A DNA stretch of 64,000 nt from Coffea arabica (lineage: Eukaryota; Streptophyta; Magnoliopsida; Gentianales; Rubiaceae), in the NCBI RefSeq assembly GCF_036785885.1, contig NC_092323.1, positions 8,440,501-8,504,500 of the forward strand. The letters run 5' to 3'. Position numbers and translations under genes: made by a program. A model generated the notes under the pieces. That model saw only the letters and a program-made list of their open reading frames with translations. It ran no database searches and was not told the DNA's origin. Shown one piece after another: positions 37,154-50,013 of this stretch; the first letter of the stretch is position 1, and each line of letters begins with the position of its first letter.

Positions 37154-38296
37154 TTTTCACCCCTCTAGCTCTCGCACCTTTTTTTATTCTCAATTGTTAG
37201 GCATAAAATTCAAATTCTGAATTTGATAGTAACGAAGGCTCTTTATAAAGTTCATCTTAAATTCCTTTGAAAAGAAAATTCTAAGAAGATCATCTTAAAT
37301 TTACTACCGTTTATCAACGACCATTTGCAGCCAATGCTACTAAAGCAGCAGACGATTCTCAAATGTTTTCTAAATAAGCAATTAGCTCGTCCCATACCTT
37401 CTCCCGACTTGGCCTACATCAATTCCACGCAATAATTAAGAACTGCTCACCAATCACAAAAGAAAAGTAGAAAAAGACAAATACTCCTAATAATAAACTT
37501 TAGTGGTGAATAATTTACTCAATAAAACAAAAAACTAATCCAAAGTCGATTTGTAGCCTCTAGTCAAGAATAAGAAATTCAGCAGAAGAAAACCATTTTG
37601 TTTTACAGAATTTTGTCCCTCACATTGGAACAACTACATGAACAAAAAAAAAAAACAAAGAAAAAAGGGCTGCTTTAGATTGGAACGAAACGGTGTGCTC
37701 ACAGAATGCAAATGTCTTAAATAATCCAAACTCTCTGTTATTACATGTGAACTGAAACGGTGTCATATCGGTCGTCAGGAATTAGGTTAGCCAACCTTAA
37801 CCGGAAAAAATGTCGGTAACCGTAGTTGATCCACTTAAATCAAACAAATCAAAGCCGTAAACCAGTTACCAACCCATTCATGATTTGATTACCTGAAGGC
37901 CAATCACCAGAAAAAAAAAAAAAAAGGTTCAACATTTGGTTAAATCTTTCACTAACTACGGTGGATCTAAACCTCTAGAAGCCCATGTCGGAAAGTTCTC
38001 CGGTGCAGGACAAAACAGTACCTCGAATTGGCTCCATCAAGAGTAGTCCAAACTCCATAGCATATGCAATTTAGGGTGGAATGAAGTTGGCAGTGTGGTT
38101 GATCTAATTAAACTTCAATCAGACCTTCCACAACGAATTCAAATTATTTATACCTGGTCAGACACAGATTAGTTCTACACGGAGATTCCTAATACTAATT
38201 AAGAATAGTTAACAGTGACCGTACACATAGTCACAGACAACAAACTAAGATTTCGTGCAAGAAATTGTTCAATCAAGACTTTTTTTTTAGCCATGT
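37154..38296. other. Spacer between two MITE copies
   Basis: AT-rich DNA without a recognisable gene. Confidence 0.5.
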
Positions 38297-38304
38297 GATG
38301 TGGC

Positions 38305-38846
38305 TAGGGCTGCAAACGAGTCGAGCCGAGTCGAGTTTTGAGCTAATCGAGCCGAGCCTCGACTAAATTTTACCAAGCTCGAGCTCGAGCTCGAGCTCGA
38401 CGAGCCGGCAAATTTCGAGCTCGAGCTCGACTCGAATCAAGTCGAGCCGAGCTCGAGCTCGAGCTCGAGTTCGAAAAAAAATAAAAAATAATTATTTTAT
38501 TTTTAAAAAAATAAATAAAATAATATTTTTTTCTTAATAAATAATAAAATATTAAGGATATATACGTAATTTTACTATGAAAATAAAAAATAAAAAAAAT
38601 ATATATATAATATACGTAATTTTATTATTAAATAAAAATAAAAATAAAAAAATATATATATATACCCAAGCTCGCGAGCCGGCTCGCGAGCTAACGAGCT
38701 TAATATTCTGAGCTCGAGCTCGAGCTCGAGTTTGACTCGAGCCGGCTCGAGCTCGACTCGAGCTCGATTAATATCGAGCTCGACTCGAGCTTGACTCGAG
38801 CCGCTCGCGAGCGGCTCGCGAGCGGCTCGATTCGTTTGCAGCCCTA
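38305..38846. mobile_element. hAT-type MITE, TAGGGCTGCAAACGA family, copy 2
   Basis: A 542-bp element with perfect 15-bp inverted termini save for a single G/A difference (TAGGGCTGCAAACGAG left, TAGGGCTGCAAACGAA right) and a perfect 8-bp target duplication, GATGTGGC, at 38297-38304 and 38847-38854. It has long (GAGCTC)n/(TCGAGC)n palindromic sub-ends and shares its AT-rich core, including CTTAATAAATAATAAAATAT, with copy 1. Confidence 0.92.
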
Positions 38847-38854
38847 GATGTGGC

Positions 38855-39688
38855 CCAGCAATTTTGTCTCATGAATTTCTTAAAGCTAAAGTAGCTTAAA
38901 ATTATGGAACAAACTAATCCCTTTTCTATTTGTCCAGTGTACAAGTAACATCCCAAATGTTAATGCAGAGATGGGATGTGTAGTAGTAGTATTCAGCATT
39001 GAAGCAGTAAAATCCACGTCTACGAGTTTCATGAAATATCTATAAGCTGCCTGCAGAAGAAAACGGTGAAATAAACTGCACGAAACCGAGATATCGATGT
39101 TCAAAGGGAGATCGACTGAAACAGCACACAAAACTTTATTTTACTTATGTCTGTTGCAGGATTGGTTCTTGCAGACTATTTAGTTTATGGATGACGCAGA
39201 ATACGTAAGAATCAGAAAAATTAAGCGTGTAACTAAATTTTGAATATTCAGTCGCACTAATTTAACGTGAACATATGATTGATAAGCGATAGAGAAAAGC
39301 CACAACCATTCATAGATTAATTTCTTGGGCTTTATATTTTCAACTTTAGACGTTAATGGGGTAGAGTACACACAGTTCCAAACAGGTAGAGATATGGGGA
39401 ACCGACTGTCTCAACTCGTCATCGCCATTTTGCATTATGTGATCTGGCGCCCACAAATCAACCGCAGCAGCTGATAACAACCCGGCACCAAACCAGCCTT
39501 GTCTAATACTCTGACGTCTTCCCTCCTCCGTCTTAAATTTAAAACCCACCGCTAGCTGCCTGCTATGATCACTCCCCAAGCTAAAGCCATCGACCTCCCT
39601 CTCCCCATCTCTCTCTCTTTCTCTCTCTCTCTCTCTCACACACACACACTAACACACGCTCACCCACACGCAGCGCCACTAAATTAAG
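38855..39688 (+). promoter_or_regulatory. Promoter and 5' UTR of the hydrolase gene
   Basis: The last ~90 bp before the ATG are CT-rich (CTCTCTCTCT then CACACACA), typical of a plant leader. No single TATA box stands out. Confidence 0.4.
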
Positions 39689-41799
39689 ATGGTTAACCTT
39701 GTAGCAATCCAAAAGCCAATGTTGCATGGCCTAATGAAAATGGCTGGAGTTGTACCTCAAACTATAGAAATCGAGTCAGGCACGGTTATGAACTTTTGGG
39801 TTCCAACTGAAACCGTCCCAAAACAGAAAAAGTCCAAAAAAACCACTCGCTCCAACAACGTGGACGAAATCAACCTTAATCACAACATCCTCAAACCTAA
39901 AACTGCGAAGCCAGTAGTAGTATTAGTCCACGGCTTTGCAACTGAAGGGATCGTCACTTGGCAATTTCAAGTGGGCGCTTTAACGAAGAAGTATTCGGTT
40001 TATATCCCCGACCTACTCTTCTTCGGCGGTTCAATCACTGATAGCTCGGACCGGTCACCGACTTTCCAGGCCGAGTGTTTGGCTAAGGGGCTAGGGAAGC
40101 TGGGGATTGAGAAATGTACGGTGGTGGGATTTAGCTATGGTGGTATGGTGGCATTTAAGATGGCTGAGTTGTACCCGGACTTGGTTCAGGCGATGGTGAT
40201 TTCGGGCTCCATTTTGGCCATGACTGATTCCATTAGTACCACAGCGTTGAATGAGTTGGGGTTTTCTTCTTCTTCTGAGCTGCTGCTGCCAACTTCTGTT
40301 AAGGGTTTAAAAGCACTTCTCAAAGTGGCTGTTCACAAGAAGCTTTGGTTCCCCGATCGGCTTCACAAAGACTTTCTTGAGGTTAGTTGAATCATTACAT
40401 TTTTCCATGCAAAAATCATTTGTCTGACTTTTTTTGTTTTCTGAGCATTTTGTTCTTGAATTTTGAATTGCATGGGCAAATTAACCTACTTTTTAATTTT
40501 CTCCTCTTTTGTTTTTGGTGAAAACTGGGGCTGACTTTGCTTGATAACAATTGATAATATGTTAGTGGTGATGATATTTTGATCTAGCAATTCAAGTTGA
40601 TATTTCAAAATTTAGAGGTTTAAGTTTAAATTTCTCATCCCATCTCCACACCTTCCTTGCTTGTGGTTATCACGGGACAACAGAAGAAATTTTCAAAGGG
40701 ATGGGTATGTGGGTTTGTTCGTATAAAAGAAAAACCTTGGTGGAGCAACTAGTCAATAGCTTCATATAATGGGTTTCCGTGTCCCATTGACACGTACGAA
40801 TGGTACGATACATAAGCAATCTGCAGAAAAAATACACTAGCGGTGTAACTGTCCAAAAGAAATGAGTCTCTTGTTAACTCTCTTTCAAAGATGTACATAA
40901 TAAAATTTCAAGAAGAAGATGGGGCAGGTTACCTACTACTACCTAGTACATTAGAAAGTACTATACAAAAAAAAAATTTTGGTAAAATCTTGAAGCCAGG
41001 CACTGCAACCCACCCCCCATTTTGGTAATTAGATAGTTTAGAAGCCAAATTGATTCAATATACTCACTCTGATGCAGGTTATGTTCAATAACAGAAAGGA
41101 AAGAGGAGAACTTCTTGATGGTGTAGTAGTCAGCAACAAGGATGCTACCATCCCCACATTTACACAGGTGACTGATGAATTCTACATTATTGAGGACCGA
41201 CCACCTTCGCTAATTAATTAATTAATCATGGAAACAAAAGATAAACTGCCTTCTCGCTTGATCATTCCGTGATTACATGGGCAAGCCAATGACTAATGAA
41301 CGGTAACATCTTTACCATATGCCTCTCGCAGCAAATACATCTTTTGTGGGGTGAGAATGATCAGATTTTCAAGCTCGAGCTAGCTCAGAACATGAAACAG
41401 TAAGTTTCCAGATGATTAGTTTTCAGTTCATCTCCTACATCCCTGTATAAAAAGCACATCTCCTTCACTAGGTTTGCTACAAGTCTGACGTCCTTCGCCA
41501 TGAAACATTTCCTTATATATATATATATATCATTCATGCAGTTTGCATGAGTCACTAGGATTATCTATCTGTTAACAGTAGTATTCCCGCACATGGAGTC
41601 ATTACGATTGCTATACGGACTGATGCTATTTGATTCTATGGTACTATCACTAAGCAGGCAACTGGGAGATATGGCGACGATTCAGGGCATAGGGAAAGCA
41701 GGGCACCTGGTTCACCTAGAGCGACCCTGCGTCTACAATAGGTGTCTTAAGAAGTTCCTGGCTTCCCTGAAAGCAGATGAAGCGCAAAAATTCATCTGA
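39689..41799 (+). CDS. Alpha/beta-hydrolase-fold protein
   Basis: Four exons (39689-40381, 41078-41167, 41332-41399, 41658-41799) encode 330 residues. The fold is clear: oxyanion-side VLVHGFATEG at 78-87, nucleophile elbow GFSYGG with Ser149, the acid residue in WGENDQ (Asp271) and the catalytic His300 in GKAGHLVHLERP. The triad is therefore complete. A Lys/Asn-rich insert (about 44-72) sits between the first strands. Plant relatives are annotated as monoacylglycerol lipase or epoxide-hydrolase-like esterases; the substrate cannot be told. No signal peptide, so probably cytosolic. Donors and acceptors are GT-AG, with a phase-2 junction at exon 3/4. Start: the only ATG that precedes MVNLVAIQKP, just after the CT-rich leader. 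Confidence 0.92.
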
Positions 41800-42069
41800 T
41801 TTTCTTAAAGAATTCATGTCCTCTTTTTGATTTCCTTCCTTTTGTTAACATTATTATTGTTTAGTAGTATTTAATTAATTGAATCAAAGATGAAATTGGT
41901 GTGCCCGCACTCAGGGGAATTGATTTCCTTGCATCTCCTCTTTGTTCCATTACAACAACATTTGACACATGGATACCAGAACAATTAAAAGCAAAGATAC
42001 TTTTCACACATTTATTAGTAACAAAAATTTCACTTGGAAGTAGTCGATAGGGGATTTGAGGAAAAGATA
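41800..42069. other. Spacer between the convergent hydrolase and sugar-transporter genes
   Basis: About 270 bp holding the two 3' UTRs. Confidence 0.6.
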
Positions 42070-42271
42070 TCATCTGAACGACCACTGTATTTCTTCCAAC
42101 GTTCTTCCTTTGGTTTCAGGAACCCAAAGTCTAACAAACACTACTGTGAAAGCTGCTACTAATGCGTAAATGGCGAATGTTCCTGTTGAGATCAAATTAA
42201 TATCAGTATACATACGAAATATGCATGTGCAAGTACACAAACAAGTTTTTACGCGCATGCATGTCTCCCTC

Positions 42272-42304
<33 letters not shown>

Positions 42305-43232
42305 ACCTCCACTGCTCCATGTCAGTAGCAAGTTTGCCGTCATTGTGACCACTGATGCTGTGAGCCAATTGAACAATGTTGCAACACTGCCGCCAAGACT
42401 TTTGATGTTCACTGGAAGTATCTGCAGTTTTCAATTCAAACACTTGAGAGAAGAAAGTTTACAATAACTTTTAACTGTCATATGAAATCAAATCCCCAAA
42501 AGAAGATTGCAGCACAACAGATAATTTCATTGAAGCTCCTTCCAGTAGAATGAATGCTTTGATTGCCTTAAATTCTAAGCAAAACAGAGTTTGGAACAAA
42601 GAGATTGCAAGCAACCAGCTGCAGTCTTCTTTTTGTTAGTGGAAATTACCTGGTCAAGTTTGTAAGCATTGTATGGACAAATCTCAAGAAGGAGCCATTT
42701 ATGCTTCAATTATTTGACTAATATTTTTAGTACCTATGAAAAAGTTATTACAGAACTTTTAGACTTCGTTGTTGCTTAAGAAAGTCATATTGCATTGCCT
42801 ATCCTTTTCCATTTAACAGGCATTTTGTGATTTAAGAATTTGCCCAGTGCTGTAAAGCCTTTCATCTTTGTCAAGGAAACCTTGTTGAGACTAATAAATC
42901 TGCAATAAGGTATTGCAATTTTCACGAAGTGCACATGAAGAGAAGATCAAATTAGAAGAACCAAAAATGTTGCGTTTCTTTCAGCAACTAGTCTCCATAT
43001 CCCCCAAAGTCGAATATACTTCTTTCATTGTATGATGAAAACAGAGTTCATTTCTTTAATAGTAACTTCTTGTTTTCAGCCACAAGATTGACTTAACCCT
43101 ACCTCGGACATTATAACCCATGGGACAGCTCCAAGCCCTAGAGAGAAGCCAATCACCAAAATCTGGATAGATAGTTTGAAAAAAAAAAAAAACTGAGAAA
43201 TGCCTGTGAATTTCACCAAACAATTAACACAT

Positions 43233-43269
<37 letters not shown>

Positions 43270-46200
43270 CTTAGTGGAGACATACCACAAGACCAACCAA
43301 TGACAAAATCCCTAATACAGAACGAGAATTTTCAGGTATGAAATCCTGCAACAATGGTAAGAAACTTCTGGTTATGGGGAAGAAGGAAATCATACATCAT
43401 GATGACATTGAGATAAAAGATCTAACTTCTCTGTTCAAAAAAGTAGTGAAAAAACTAGCAACAGCTACACAAGGAAAGCTTCAACTCTACTTGCCTCCAA
43501 ATAGAATGCGATTGCAACAAGAAGACAGCTAGCTGTTGTCAGTGATGAGGATACCTGCAGAAACAGGTTACAGACTTCAAACTGTGAATTATTACAATCT
43601 AAAAGAGATTATCCCTATAAAAATAACTAATCTTAAATTCATGTGTCATATTTTTAGCTCTACGCACCAAAAGAAGCACCCTGCGACCGGCTTTATCTAT
43701 CAATGACACAGAAATTCCAGTTGCAACCACCTACATCAATTATGGGAAATTATCAGCAACCATAACCTTTTAAAACTTGAAAACATGTCATGCAATGTGC
43801 AATAATTCATTACTACCTGAATAGCACCAAGTCCAAAAGTTGCTGCTTGGCCAGATGAAATTCCTGTGCAGATTTAGATGATATGATCAAATTCTTGACA
43901 AAATACATTGTTTTACCAGCTACTGCAAATCCTAATTCCAGTATCAAAAAAATTCTTCTGAACAAGTGTTGCACTAGTTTGGAAATGCTCTCTGATTTTA
44001 TATATCAAGAGGAAACTATCTGGCTAAGGACCAGCACAGGCTAATAGATGTCAATTTCTCGCTAGTTATTGATATGAATGGTTCGAACTAGCATATACGC
44101 CAGTACAACAGGGTGAAGCTTGATTTTTCTGTGACACTAGTTTAAATTTTCTGCATGCATGTCAAATTGCTCGACTTAGGAGGTGTGTCATGAAAAACTG
44201 ATGGAACACAAGTGGATATAATAAAATGGAAATTACAGGACAATTAAGTGGAAGTTCTAGGATTAAAAACAGACTACCAATAGAAATCAGACTAATTTAG
44301 CTTAACATTACCACTTCACTTTTCCATGTCCAGAGTTGAGGAAGCTGCAATCTACTTATAGTAAAAATTAATACGACCTTTTGGCCGTTAAAAGATCTTA
44401 AAACTAGATTGAGTCTTTGTCTTTGTCTCAATAACTTATAGCCAAAAACTCAAGGATGGCCAACTAATCAAACAGATCTGCATCAAAGCTTGATGAAAGT
44501 TGATTGAGTCCCAGATGAAGCACCTCGAAGATTTGGTCCCAAAATTAACGTTCGATTAGATTTCTACTCTTAAATCATATCCATGTTAGCCTACCAGTGT
44601 TCAGGTATGCGGTAGTCTAGGATATAATTGTTAAGTCATCTAGTTCTAAACCATTAACAGGAAAAGACAAGGGTATGCAAAAAGAATAAGAAAATCAAAT
44701 GGCACCAACAAGAGCAAAAGATGCATAGATTTCTGCATGAACTGAAGCACTCTACATATCAGTATCTAAAGTTAAAGTTGAAAAACCTTGTATCTTTAAC
44801 CCATGTCATTCCAAAGTAAAAAATTTAACATAATGGAGCTTATATTACACCATCATCCCACTTTTCCCCTCAACATGCACCCCCCAAGCACATTTTAAAG
44901 AAGAGAAAAAGGCAAAGATAATAGAAAGATTCCAAAGCTCTATATATCAACTCATAAGTTCCACTAAGTCAAGTTGGTTCATCTGCAAAAGTGATGTATA
45001 AGCATATTGTGGATGCTTTTCATGGAAGACATATAGAAAATGACACTCCTTTAGCAAATAAGCACATTTATATCCCATAACTATAACTAACATCAAGTGA
45101 AAACATGGGCCATTTGCAGTCAGAAACAACAAATACATGAAACATGCCTACAGCTTCTATTGCATCAGTAGATGCTTTGGCAGCACCATTCATCAATATT
45201 AGAATGCAAAAGTCTTTAATCATGTGAGATGCAGTACCCAAGAATTAATCCACATCTTGTGTCTTCCTGGATGTGCGCCATGCTACCAAGACATTAGCCA
45301 AATAAATCTTAGGAGAAGCAAGGAAGCATGGAAATAAGTGAGACAACCATCTACTGATATTCTGGATGCAACAAGGCATTTCATAATTGAGAACCAAAAA
45401 GCTAAACTCACCAGCAGATTTAAATATGTTGCTGGAATAGAATAGAACACCATTGATACCACTCAGTTGCTGGAGCACTAGTAATCCAATTCCAAGCTGC
45501 AAAACATGTACCGATTATCAGCGGAAATACAACAGGGCCTCTAGAAAAGGCAAGTTTCCTAATTTTTTCAAATTCCAGGCCTATAAAAAATTCAGATCTA
45601 TCACAAAAAATTCAATGAATTTCAGAGAGCACAGTATACCATCAAAGGATACCAATATTGTCTTCTTTTAAGCTCCGCAAAACGTATAGTTGTTCTCTTG
45701 GTTGATGATCCCACAGATCTCTGTAGCAAGGAACATGCTTGTAATATAGAATCAGAAAACTCAAACAGGATTTCAAATGCAAAAGATAAGCAAACATTAG
45801 CAGATCTTGCATAAAGCTTTCAGTTTTTTAAGTTTATGTGCAGTAACTAGAAAAAGAAACTAATTGCAATACCTTGATCTCATTCACTTCAACTGAGATG
45901 TCTGTTTCAAATCCACGCAAAACTTGTAAAGAAGTTTCAAAATCTTCATTCAGCCCCATTTTAGCCTATCACATAAGGCAAGAAAGGATCAGCTAAAAAC
46001 CAAACCACAAACAAATCAGTTGGTGTTTAGATCATAAGCATACCAACCAACGAGGAGACTCCGGTATAAAAAAGAGACCAGGAATCAGCAGTGTGCAAGG
46101 CAAAATTCCTGTAAATAAGGTTTCAAGTCAGAAACAGCTACACAAAAGTAATAATCATAATATTGAAATAAGATCTTCAATGTGTTACATCCGACTTGTC

Positions 46201-47854
46201 CAAGTAAATCAAATCTATGCTGAACATGTAAAAGCAGTTAAATACAAGAATATCATCCTCCAGGAAGAAGCAACAAAAATTTCAGGCCACTAACTAGCCC
46301 TTATCCAAGTACTTCATCCTAATTATGTGCAAAGGCACTAGAAAAACAGAAGACATTGCACCAAGTATCTAGTCAATTGCTAAATTTTAAAATTACGACT
46401 TTCAGCTATACTTAGTGCTCAAAACGCATCCTCTTTCAAAGCTGCAGAAAACTAGTATCCTTCGCTTTCAACCAAAAAATGGCTTAATGTCTGAAAGATG
46501 AAGGGCATGCTCGGCTTTTAAAACAAGTATCTCCACTTCCACTCTCGGCTAAGAGCGAGAATCAGGTACTGCACACAAATTTCTAAAACAGCATGCCTTC
46601 TGGGACAACTCAAAAGTTGATTTTCAGCTCACAGAAATTTGATACAATTTTATCACAACTCACCTAGGACAGCAAGCACTCTCCAAGGCACAAACATTCC
46701 CAGTAGATAGGCGAGCATTATTCCAATTGTGACTGAAAGCTACAGAATATCGCCAAATGTTCAAATAACGGATGTTTACCATCAAATTTGATTACAAAGT
46801 AAAGAGGGATTGACCTTAAATTAATTGATTTAGACGGCAATGAACAAAACGAACCTGATTTACAGAACCCAGGCTTCCCCTTAAGTTCTGAGGTGCTATC
46901 TCTGCTATATACACGGGCACCTATATAAAGCGAAGTTCTTAACAAGTACCATTTCTATAGTATGTCCAACTGATAGCTAAAGACTATGTTGTAGAAAGGG
47001 ATTTACCGTGTAAGAAATAATCCCCACACCGAATCCTTCCAACAACCTTCCCAGGAATAAAAATGACGAGTCCTATACGATGTGTCATGAGAGTAAGAAA
47101 TATGTTGACTATCAGGTAAAATTTGGACACATTCTATCATCCAATGAGTGCCAACTCACTTTTGCAAATGAAATGGCGAGCCATCCAAGTATATTAGGAA
47201 TTGCAGCTATCATCAATGACTGCATTCCAAACCTTAAGAATTTAGAAAAAGAAGATGCATGTCGCACAACTGATTGTGCAAATTCAACAGATTTAATATA
47301 AAAATTTCATACCCCTTTTCGTCCAACGTATTCAGCAATCTGCCCGCTTGCAATTGCACCAACCATTGCACCCACATTGGCCAATGAACCAAATACTGAA
47401 AACTACAATCACATCCCACCAAGAGACTTTATCAATAATAATACTTAAAAAAAAGGAAACAGAGGAAAAAGTAAATAGTTTGAATAAGAAGAGATGGACC
47501 TCTGAAATGGTGAGTCCCAGATCATTGATTATATCAGCTTGCGTAGGACTCGAATATCCACACTGAAAACCTCAATCATATAATTGCAAAATGTCAAGTA
47601 CATTCTTAATAAATGGCAAGTGAGATAAACAAAATGCTATGGAAAGAGGTGAGGAAATATACGGTGAATCCGAACTGAATGGGTCCCAAAGCGACGATGG
47701 ATACACAGAGGAAAACGGAAATGGATTCTCTGATCATTTGGGCGGAGGAGCCCATAATGCTGGACTGCCTCGACGCCATCCTATACCAACTTCCGGTATG
47801 CAATAAGGGCTTCCGAATCCCATCTTCCAATGCCGAATCATCTCTGGAACTCAT
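42070..47854 (-). CDS. ERD6-like monosaccharide transporter (ERD6-like 6 type)
   Basis: Eighteen exons join in phase to 484 residues: 47854-47663, 47562-47500, 47402-47313, 47219-47160, 47072-47007, 46920-46855, 46739-46664, 46108-46044, 45965-45873, 45720-45640, 45496-45412, 43863-43817, 43730-43668, 43554-43495, 43345-43286, 43162-43103, 42421-42307, 42182-42070. It is a 12-helix major-facilitator sugar carrier. The N terminus has the [18 protein letters not shown] signature; the loop motif GRKG follows helix 2, PESPRWLAKMG follows helix 6, [14 protein letters not shown] is in helix 7, [10 protein letters not shown] lies in the repeat loop and [12 protein letters not shown] ends the protein. 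Family members sit in the tonoplast and export glucose from the vacuole by proton symport. One intron (43346-43494) uses a GC donor. Confidence 0.95.
42272..42304. repeat. (GT)n(GA)n microsatellite in the last ERD6-like intron
   Basis: A dinucleotide GT run merging into a GA run, ending just before the splice donor at 42306 (minus strand). Confidence 0.9.
43237..43266. repeat. (AG)15 microsatellite
   Basis: A pure run inside a short ERD6-like intron (43163-43285? the donor side is at 43285 on the minus strand). Confidence 0.9.
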
Positions 47855-48037
47855 CGTATTCCCAGCCTCGTTAGCCTTACTGGAAAAAAAGTTTTTATTC
47901 TACAAATGATAGATTTATTGATGAAGATGGAGAAAACAGAGGCCGTTTACAACGGTCTGTCTTCTTGTTGTTTGTCTGAACAAATAAAACGAGGAAACGT
48001 CGGGAGTGGCGGACAAGTGAGAAGAGAGATGGGGTGT

Positions 48038-48072
48038 AGACACGTGTCTAGTTGGGGTGAAGACACGTGTCT
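48038..48072. promoter_or_regulatory. Paired palindromic ACGT (G-box/ABRE-like) boxes
   Basis: AGACACGTGTCT occurs perfectly at 48038-48049 and 48061-48072, centre to centre 23 bp, about 185-220 bp upstream of the ERD6-like ATG. Each 12-mer is its own reverse complement and contains CACGTG. bZIP and bHLH factors bind such cores; paired ACGT boxes are typical of ABA- or stress-responsive promoters. The position fits a proximal promoter. Confidence 0.6.
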
Positions 48073-48949
48073 AATCCAATCTGGGCAAATTGTGCTGTGT
48101 GGGACCGCGTGCGCTCTGTTGGGCCTGGCATTGACCGGCCGGTTAATTAAGCGCTCCGATCGGGGAATGCTCACCTGGGACATGAGTTCAACACGTCAGC
48201 AGTAGATGGTGCATTAGCTGTGCTTAGTGGCCAATCATAATTCATGTACCCCAAGCAAGTATACACATTGGATCCAGACACATATGCATTCTTGGTTTGT
48301 TATATTTTCGTGATTTTATAAGCATGTGGAATTTTTGGAGTTTTTTTTTTTTCTACTTTTCTTTTGAAGGACGGCATGTGGAGTTCGAAGATACCATGAA
48401 TCATAATAAAAATAACTTGCAAGGAAAGAACAAAAAGAAAGAACTTGCAAGTTGCAAATTTGCAACAGATAAAATTTAGTACCAAATGAACTCTATATTA
48501 ATGTTTAGTGGCATAGGCAACTCGTGTGGTTTTGCAATTTGGACTTTAACGTGCTTTTAGATCCTCCTCATGTTGTAAGGTGTGCCATTCTCAGTGATCA
48601 TAAGTGGATAATTATAAGAATTCTTATTAGCGATTTATGATATTAAAAGTATATTCTAATCAGTGATAGTGATCGAAATTGAATTTATTTAATTTTTTTA
48701 ATAAAAAAAAGTGTTGAAATCCTCTAATACTTGACTGATGAACTCGTTAAGGATTCTATACATACAAGCGTGAAAATTTTTTTCTGCCTTTTGTAGGGTT
48801 ATACAGAACTACCTTGTAATGAGATCAAATATATAGTTTATTTGACAAGAAAAGCTAATTGTGATTAATTTTGACAAGAAAAGCATTTGCAATTAGTAAT
48901 TTCATAAAATTGATTGAAAAAGTCTAATGACGAATTTGCATCTGCATAC
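48073..48949. other. Distal ERD6-like upstream region
   Basis: AT-rich; no further gene recognised. Confidence 0.45.
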
Positions 48950-48958
48950 GAACCACAC

Positions 48959-49539
48959 TCTGTTTTCAAACTCGGACCGGACCGGCCGGTCGAACCGGGA
49001 ACCGGCCAGGTAGCCGGTCCGAGTCACATTAAAAAATCGGAAAATTAAAACCTTTAACCGGGTTTGACCGGGAAAAAACCGGTTTTTCCGGTTCAACAGT
49101 AATTTTTTTAAAAAAAATTCAAACTTTTTAATATTATGTTTTGACCCCCTAAATTGTTAAAACTTATTGATATACCTCAAATATTTGATACTTTATAAAT
49201 ATTGTCCTAAAATTTGATGTTATTTTTCAATTAAATTCATAATTTTAATTCTAAACTTGTTAATATTTATTAAATAATATAAATTGCTACTTGATTGTTC
49301 TAATTTCTTTGTATTTTCTTGTTAAATATATTTGAAACATCAAATATATATGGATATACCTTTATTAATATCAATATATTATTAGATATTATATATATAA
49401 TGTTTTAATTTTTAAATAATTTTTATTTATGACGTCATCCGATTCGACCCCTATCGACCCCCGGTCGAACCCATTCACCCCTAACCCCTGACCCCTGACC
49501 TCGGCCGAGTCGCTATCCGGTCCGGTTCTGAAAACATAG
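48959..49539. mobile_element. MITE with CCGGTC-rich ends and 9-bp duplication
   Basis: A 581-bp element. The left end has TGTTTTCAAACTCGGACCGG and the right end is the inverse of TGTTTTCAGAACCGGACCGG; the terminal few bases differ. A perfect 9-bp repeat, GAACCACAC, flanks it at 48950-48958 and 49540-49548. GC-rich, CCGG-dense ends (more than ten CCGG/GGCC sites) surround an AT-rich middle. Mutator-like by duplication length; superfamily not proven. Confidence 0.75.
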
Positions 49540-50013
49540 GAACCACACAAAATTCTCAAGTAAAAAGGAAAACCTTGTACTACTAGATTAATTCTTGTCG
49601 TTATGTCCACGGAAGATTTGACCCAGCCGAGGCAGGCAGTTGTTTGGCCAGTCTTGCCATTAGCCAATGACTTGTCACTACATTTCTAGATTGACTTTTT
49701 ACCTCCAACAAGAACCAATAATAGTAGAGAGTAGAGACTAGTGTACCCGACCCGGTACCCATCCCCCACCGCAGTCAAAACGCCCACCTCCAGCCCCGAC
49801 GTCATCACAGCGAGAAGAAACAGGCCAAGAAAACAACAGCACGGGTGAAACTTCTGCCGTAACTACTCCCAATTCTCAACCCTCCACCACCAAAACCACC
49901 GCTACCCCGGCCGCCGTCGTTGTTATCCAGCCCCCTTCAGCAATTCTTTCCTCGTCTTCCACCGCCGCAGAGCGGAAAATTCTAGAAATAACATTTTGAT
50001 CACCGCCGCACAC

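Noticed and set aside
38768-38956. Ser/Arg/Ala-rich open frame
   Set aside because: It is translation of the (GAGCTC)n palindromic end of a hAT-type MITE.
49996-50013. Start of the glycosylase frame six codons earlier
   Set aside because: The codon there is TTG, not ATG; the first ATG in frame is at 50014.
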